Positions 58,001-64,000 of a stretch of DNA of 64,000 bases are shown one piece after another (position 1 is the stretch's first letter; each line of letters begins with the position of its first letter). Position numbers and translations under genes: made by a program. This DNA comes from Ciona intestinalis (Eukaryota > Chordata > Ascidiacea > Phlebobranchia > Cionidae): contig NC_020176.2 in the NCBI RefSeq assembly GCF_000224145.3, forward strand, positions 372,693 through 436,692, read 5' to 3'. The notes beneath the pieces are model-generated. The model saw nothing but the letters and a program-made list of their open reading frames with translations. It did no database searches and had not been told where the DNA came from.

Positions 58001-61000
58001 TATCACATTTGTACGTTACTTTCCGTCTTTTTGCTTTTGTAAACTTTACCAGTCTTTGTTACTGTAAGTGTAACCTAAAAGATCAAGCAAAGTCATTCAG
58101 TCAGTATGTTACATTATATAACATATCTACCAGGTGTGGTACCATGGTCGGGGCAAACCTGCAAGTTTATCTACTTGAGAAAACCCGAGTATCGAGCAGA
58201 GACGACTTGGAGCGGTCCTACCACATCTTCTATCAGATGATCAACGGGAGTAGTGAGGAGGAGAGAAGGGAATGGAAACTTCCGGATGTAGGGTTCATGA
58301 ACAAAGGTGATTATGATGTAATTATGTGTTTTATGTCTGTATTTTATAAAAGGATTCAGGGGTTAGACCTTCTATGTAGATATGATTAAAGGTAGCAGCA
58401 TATAGCTTTGAACCAGGTATCCTCCAGACCCCTCCGGTTATAAGACATGCTCTCTAACCTATGCGTAACCTCTGCACTGATATGATCTATTTACTGTAAG
58501 TGTTTTGCCCAAAGTGACATACTTCCACAATGGTGGTGGAATCTTGCTTTGAACCTGGTATTCTCTGGTTCTGTTGTATGTGGGTAAGGTTCCGCAGCCT
58601 AGCACTCCATCAGTCCTAGAATTTAGGCCAGGAAGTTTTAAATCATGTCTAACCACCCTAAGTAAACTAATATTTTGCAATATATTTTCAATTAGATTTC
58701 AGCGAACTCAAAAAAGTGATAAAAAAAGATATTTTGCATTTCATTATTACCCAGACTTCAGGGAGCAAAACGTCAACTCCAACAACTCCGTAAAACCTCA
58801 GCACAATGGCAGTGGTGACTCAGCAAATAGTTTCAACCAATCAATGGAGAGAATGGATGATGAGTCAGCGTTTGATAAAACTCGTAAATCCATGATGAGC
58901 GTTGGAATATTTACCGAGTCACAAAATAGGATTTTCGCGACTTTGTCTGCAATTCTGCATTTGAATCAGGTTGTTTGTCTCAGCTTACTGTGGTGTTATT
59001 TTTTAAAGGATGGGCAAAATTTTTTTAAACAAAATTTTCTTGAAATTGAGAAAAAAACTTTAATTCTTAAGGTTATTTATTAGTTACTATTATTTCCAAC
59101 CCAAATGGACCCATGGTAATCTAAGGTAAACTATACAAGTTTATTTTTTAGAGTTTTCCAACTTTCAATATATTATTTCAGTTAGACTTTGAAGGAGATG
59201 ATGACTTAAGCACTCCGTGCACAATTCCTCCATGTTTACAAAGCAATGTTAAAACATCATCTCAACTCTTGGCTGTCCCTATTAACCACCTTGTGCAGGT
59301 AAATTAGATTTTGTTATATTTATTTAGACGTATCCTATATTGGTAAACTTGCTTCCATTGAAGAGAATAGAATTTTACTTTATCTAATAATCAAACGTAT
59401 AAAATGTTTTAAATTTAGCTACCTACTGTACTAACTAATATTATCAAACATTTGTACTTAGGAGCAATATTAAGAGAAGCATGGCAGAAATAATGAATTT
59501 CTCCACAGTTTCTTATAATCTAAAATAAAATATGATTTTTGCTTGTTTTTTTAGACGTTAACTGTTCGTAAAATTGAAGCTGGTTCAACACGCTCTGCCG
59601 ATCGTAGACGCAGCGTGTTCAAACGTCCGTGTACGAGGGTGGAGTGTCGTGCGCGTCGTGATGCCATGGTTAAGTGTATGTACGAACGATTGTTCTTGTG
59701 GTTGGTTAAGCAAATTGGAAACGATTTATCTGCACAGTCTAATGCAGCATATCATTTTATTGGTGAGTTTTTGAGACTGTGAAGTGTATTGTTTGTAACT
59801 TAGAACAAAGGTTATTAAACTTGTCAGGGTCAAAGCACAAAGTTTATTATTTTTAAAGAGATTTTTTGCAGCGTTAGAAGTTTTATATTTATTTGCAATT
59901 ATTATATTATATGTTTTTATAATTTTTGGCAGTTTTTGAATGTTTTGTTATTATTTATATACACACCCAAATCACGTCTTCAAATTTTTCTTGGAAGATT
60001 TTTGTTTTAGCACATAAGTCTCTTTTCTTCCACAGGTCTGTTAGATGTTTATGGTTTTGAAAGTTTTAAACACAACTGTCTTGAACAACTTTGTATAAAC
60101 TATGCAAATGAGAAGTTACAGCAATACTACATACACAACTTTCTTAAGCTTAAACAGGTGAATAATATCCTTATTTTTCAGTGATGCTACTATGCAGTTG
60201 GTTTTGTAGGCATCTCACTTTGGCAAAATTTATCAGCCCTTTTTATTTTCTTAAACTAATTTTTAGGCCATTTTAAGTTTCCATTAACCAGGAGGTATTA
60301 TAAAGACTAGGCCCACAGATTTTTACTATATTCATAAAAATTAAGTTATAACATAGTACATTTTTGTTTTCACGAATAGCATATATATATTTTATAAGTT
60401 CTTTTTATTAAATTCAAGCAAAAACTTACCATGAAAAAAATACAGAATATTTCAATTTTATGAAAACAGTAGGTCAAGTTTTGTTCTCTTTTTTCTTGTA
60501 GGAGGAATTAGCATTGGAGGGCGTGTCGTGGGAGGGGCTGGATGTCAACGATAAAATAAATTGTTTGATTTCTTTGGAAGCAAACAGGAGTAGTTTATTT
60601 GCTTTGTTAAATGAGGTAAGTAGGGGTTTGTTTGGTGCTTTGTAAGCCAGTGGTTCTCAAACTTATATAATCTACATTACACCATGAGCTCTGTACTGCT
60701 TAAATAAGACCCTTACTGGTTAGACTTGTTTAGGTTCCTTATTATTTAATTGACAGGAAACAGAACAACCAACACTTGGAGCAATGCCAGTGGTCCCTTT
60801 TAGGCTAAATTGCCAGTCATAAATAGAATAAAAAAAATAAAAAATATTCACCCTTGAAGTTACAAATGTGTTTGGAAAAATAAGCCATGCGAAAAATAAG
60901 TTGCATCACGGCCTACTAGAGATACGGCCTGATAATTCACATTTTACGTTTGAAATTAGAAGGCCTATTATACGTCACAAACACCATTTTTTCAATTGTT

Positions 61001-63653
61001 ACGTCATGTATTTTGCCTAAAAAAGGTACCAGTAATGAGAAAAACGCATTGAAAAACATACGAATTTAACAATGAGGTCAATTATTTACACAAGTATAGC
61101 TACACGCAGCGTTAGAAGCGACCGAACAGCAAAATAATATTATAAATAAAGACTTGTAAACATAATAAAGGCGTAAACAAAGTTTACAGCACCAAGNNNN
61201 NNNNNNNNNNNNNNNNNNNNNNNNNNNNNNNNNNNNNNNNNNNNNNNNNNNNNNNNNNNNNNNNNNNNNNNNNNNNNNNNNNNNNNNNNNNNNNNNNNNN
61301 NNNNNNNNNNNNNNNNNNNNNTGATGGTTGTGACGTATAATAGGCCTTCTAATTTCAAACGTAAAATGTGAATTATCAGGCCGTATCTCTAGTACGCTGT
61401 GGTTGCATTCATTCATTCTTAACAGAATGTGGATTAAATTAAATTTTTACGATTGTTGGAGTAGGTTGTCTGGTTTGCAGAGTCTGCTTATAACATAAAA
61501 TAAATCTTCCCTCTTATTACCTTCCAGGAATGCCGATTGAACCGAACCACCAACCCCCAGCAACTACAGGCTCGTTTAACCGATTCCTTCCACAAGAACC
61601 CCTACATCACCCAACCACGGATATCAACCGACACCCCTTCCTTCACTGTTAACCATTATGCGGGGAAGGTGGTGTATTCAGTTGAACTGCTCATCATGAA
61701 AAATAAGGTGGGATATAAAAGAATATAATTATTGATTTGGCAATTTAATATATTGACACTTTTACTCAAGTAGTTTTTACCTCTAGTTTGTTTTAAATAC
61801 AGTTGTTTTGCTGCTAATTTCTTTTTTTCTAGTTCTTTAATTTAATCTGATCTTCATTACTGTAGTTAAAGGGATAAATAAAACATAATGTTTATGGATA
61901 TAATAATACCTTGATTAAAACATAAACAACTTTTTGTTTGAGTAGTTGAAACGTTAGTTTAAATAAAATTAAATTGCCTGACAAACTTTATCATCCATAT
62001 AACATGCTATGTAGTAATAACGGGTATATATAAAGAAAATATGAATTTACCTTATTCTACATTTTTTTCAATCATGATACATAAAGTGCATGGAAATATT
62101 AGATTCTATTGAAGCGCAAAACTTGCAACACCTTTATTGTCATACATATAACAAACCATGTAACAATTGCGTATATATATGAAGAAAATATGATTTTACT
62201 TTATCTATGTTGAATCTGTACAATCATGAAGTCGTTAATTAATAAAAATAGTTTAATAAAAAGTAAAGTGCAAGACAAACTGTATTAAACAATATGATTC
62301 TTCCTTTTCTGTATTAAATCTGTACAATCATTGGTTCCAGGATGAACTACCACAAGAAATACGTGAGCTTTTACTTGCAAGTAGCAACCAATTTGTTCAA
62401 GACCTCATGCTCGATAAACCCCCGAACCCTGACGCCCCCACTGCCAAGGGGAAGTCCCTAGAGACCGTCTTATCCCAGTTTAAAGTAAGTTATGCAGAAA
62501 AAAGTAGGTTGTGGGGTAAGATGGTACATATTTTATTCTCTTTTATCGTAACTTGCGGTAGAAAACAAAGCATATTTACATAACTATATAACAGTATTCT
62601 TATGACTATAAAACAGCGTTGTCAATTGTTAAAAACAATAACGTAATATAATTACTAATGATACGAAGCGAAAGTAAGATATAAAAAACACAAGATATAT
62701 TTCATTACAGATCTCTTGTGTTTTATATAGCTGTACAATTTAAACGTTTGAGTATTTCTTAGTAAGATTATTTTGTAGTTTGTTTTAAACATATTGTTGT
62801 GCAAATAGAATAGAACTACCAAGTATCTTGTATGTAATTTATAAATTTGCCAGCATAGATAGCGAGTTAATGTTATGCTGCATGAAGGTCACCATTCATT
62901 ACTACAGTAGCTAATATGACATTTCAATGCATCATTATGATGTCATAAAGTTAGATGTAAATGTCCCTTGAGACAGTTTAAATGAAATGTCACTTTGGAA
63001 TAAATCATGACGTTCATACTATATAAGTGTTATATTCACTCTGTAACTTCGATATATTTGTTCCCAACATTTTGTTAGTAATTTCTTTAAAACAAATTAA
63101 ACTTATGCACCAATATTATGTTTTCTAATATAGACGACCAATTAATGACCACTTGGTCGGAGAAATTGTCAAAAAAGGAACTGGTTTTGTAACAACTGTA
63201 CAAATGCGTCGGCCATTATTACTGTTATGTTTTATAAGACAAAAGGGTTTTATGTATGACTGACAATTCAGACAAGCCATGAGTGACCACTGGGTTGGGG
63301 CCATTGTTGTTAAGTCTATTGCTAAAGGACACTCAGTTTAGTTTAGACTACGTTTATAACCTTTACAATATAAAGCGATGGCATTGTGCCCAGTAGTAAC
63401 TTTTATAAATACCTATAGCCTTAACTTTTACCAGAGAAACTTGGGGGTTGCTGCAGCCATTGTATGATTCTTAAGATAGACTTCCCCACATTTATATTGA
63501 CACTTTTATACCTCATCTTAACTTGTCTACCTTCCATTCCACCAGAGATCCTTGGATGAATTATTGGCCACGATGTCTTCCACCAACTGCAACTACATCC
63601 GATGCATCAAACCTAATATCGAGTCTTTGCCTTCGAAGTTTGACTCAAGACAT
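55061..63653 (+). CDS. MYO19: Unconventional myosin XIX, motor domain; partial at the 3' end
   Basis: Actin motor that in vertebrates moves and anchors mitochondria. Exons: 55061-55183, 55778-55906, 56309-56399, 56664-56779, 57023-57169, 57501-57709, 58134-58317, 58703-58969, 59182-59298, 59555-59762, 60036-60157, 60502-60615, 61528-61707, 62341-62484, 63546-63653. Motifs: P-loop GESGAGKTW, switch [15 protein letters not shown], switch [28 protein letters not shown], and actin-binding NYIRCIKPN. Stretches such as [12 protein letters not shown] and RKIEAGS...[11 protein letters not shown] fit MYO19 best among myosins. The likely start is ATG 55169 (MKFQKGMLIW), though the frame stays open back to the acceptor at 55061. 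The donor at 58317 was chosen because it keeps phase; a donor at 58306 would not. The last motor exons, IQ motifs and the mitochondrial tail lie off the right edge. Confidence 0.93.
55440..55585. repeat. Near-perfect palindromic element with TTAGGG-like core, in MYO19 intron 1
   Basis: attttattaaatatttggtg and, reversed, the same sequence at the right end form arms of about 65 bp that continue through tagtgaagaatctccccc and caccttatttgctaaccact. The short core is ctaacccggtag. Confidence 0.8.
60914..61394. mobile_element. TIR transposon in a MYO19 intron, interior lost in an assembly gap
   Basis: The left arm 60914-60985 (tactagagatacggcctgat to attatacgtcacaaacacca) is the reverse complement of 61322-61394 almost without change, giving terminal repeats of about 72 bp. 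The interior (60986-61321) includes 125 N, so its true length and any coding content are unknown. Confidence 0.8.
61197..61321. other. Assembly gap (125 N)
   Basis: Lies inside the TIR transposon, between two long inverted repeats, a classic place for assembly to fail. No MYO19 coding sequence is missing, since exons 60502-60615 and 61528-61707 join in frame. Confidence 0.99.
62498..62645 (+). repeat. Truncated MITE-A copy in a MYO19 intron
   Basis: gtggggtaagatggtacata, then gtagaaaacaaagcatattt and gcgttgtcaattgttaaaaa; the right end is missing. Confidence 0.55.
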
Positions 63654-63900
63654 GTGAGTTTGATTGTTTTAATATGAATGGCCTTTATTATTATAAATGG
63701 CCTTTGTTTTAGCAAAAATACATGTTTTTCTAAAAAAAATGTTTTCAACAATTTTACCTGCTAAGTTTGAGTCATGCCATATGAGTGTTTTGTTTTATTA
63801 TAAATGGTCTTCAGAACTTTTACCAAAAATATTTTTTCGAAAACTAACTTTTGCAACAGTTTTTACCTTCAAGGTTTGATTCAATGCCATGCAAGTGTTA
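63620..63900 (+). repeat. Degenerate triplication of an exon 3' end and adjoining intron
   Basis: cttcgaagtttgactcaaga at the end of exon 63546-63653 recurs in decayed form at about 63760 (ctgctaagtttgagtcatgc) and 63868 (ccttcaaggtttgattcaat), each followed by a splice-donor-like gag or caagtg and ataaatgg-type sequence. The copies are not coding. Confidence 0.5.
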
Positions 63901-64000
63901 TTTGTTCATAATTCACCAAGTTATATCTTTAATTGATATTTCTATGTCTGGCAAAAACTATCCAGAGGCCCAACATACCAATAGAATATATTATTTCAAA

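Noticed and set aside
58134..58306. Alternative MYO19 donor at 58306
   Set aside because: It would leave phase 1, which does not match the exon starting at 58703. The donor after 58317 keeps phase 0.

Overview
The window looks like ascidian (tunicate) genomic DNA, most probably Ciona. Genes are compact and intron-rich, with canonical GT/AG introns. The non-coding DNA is AT-rich and packed with a few short repeat families. The conserved proteins read as chordate orthologues. Three runs of exactly 125 N mark scaffold joins. I traced every coding exon by joining reading frames across splice sites and checking that exon lengths and phases agree.

Layout. (1) 156-7537, minus: 5' exons of a secretory-pathway Ca2+/Mn2+ ATPase (ATP2C1-like), continuing off the left edge. 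(2) 11419-21180, plus: a complete 18-exon gene for a secreted protein of about 840 residues with an unusual order: signal peptide, Ly6/uPAR (LU) domain, eight CCP/sushi domains, and one von Willebrand A domain with an intact metal site. (3) 22402-26360, minus: complete CPSF4/CPSF30 mRNA 3'-end factor with five CCCH fingers and two zinc knuckles. (4) 27724-31341 and 32344-34048, minus: two tandem SUEL-type (rhamnose-binding) lectin genes, each with two domains split over two exons. (5) 37671-41560, minus: complete alpha-tubulin, 451 residues. (6) 45404-46173 plus 53040-53139, minus: two ends of a trypsin-like protease gene whose catalytic serine is replaced by glycine and which has a hydrophobic C-terminal tail. 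(7) 46299-52148: a gap-to-gap contig that repeats 32235-37040 almost base for base, including a third lectin copy. It is probably an alternative haplotype misplaced inside the protease gene. (8) 55061-63653, plus: motor-domain exons of a myosin XIX orthologue, continuing off the right edge.

Mobile DNA makes up much of the rest: a roughly 200-bp MITE ending in TATAGTAGGG with about 25 copies; a tRNA-headed SINE; a third dispersed family near 90 bp; a TIR element with 9-bp target duplications; and several hairpin elements rich in TTAGGG-like runs. The genes do not form one pathway. The secreted LU-CCP-vWA protein, the lectins and the protease-like protein are all of the kind used in tunicate extracellular recognition or innate immunity, interspersed with housekeeping genes. 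The points most worth following up are the LU-CCP-vWA architecture, a lectin exon lying inside a split MITE, the pseudoprotease, and the haplotype duplication.
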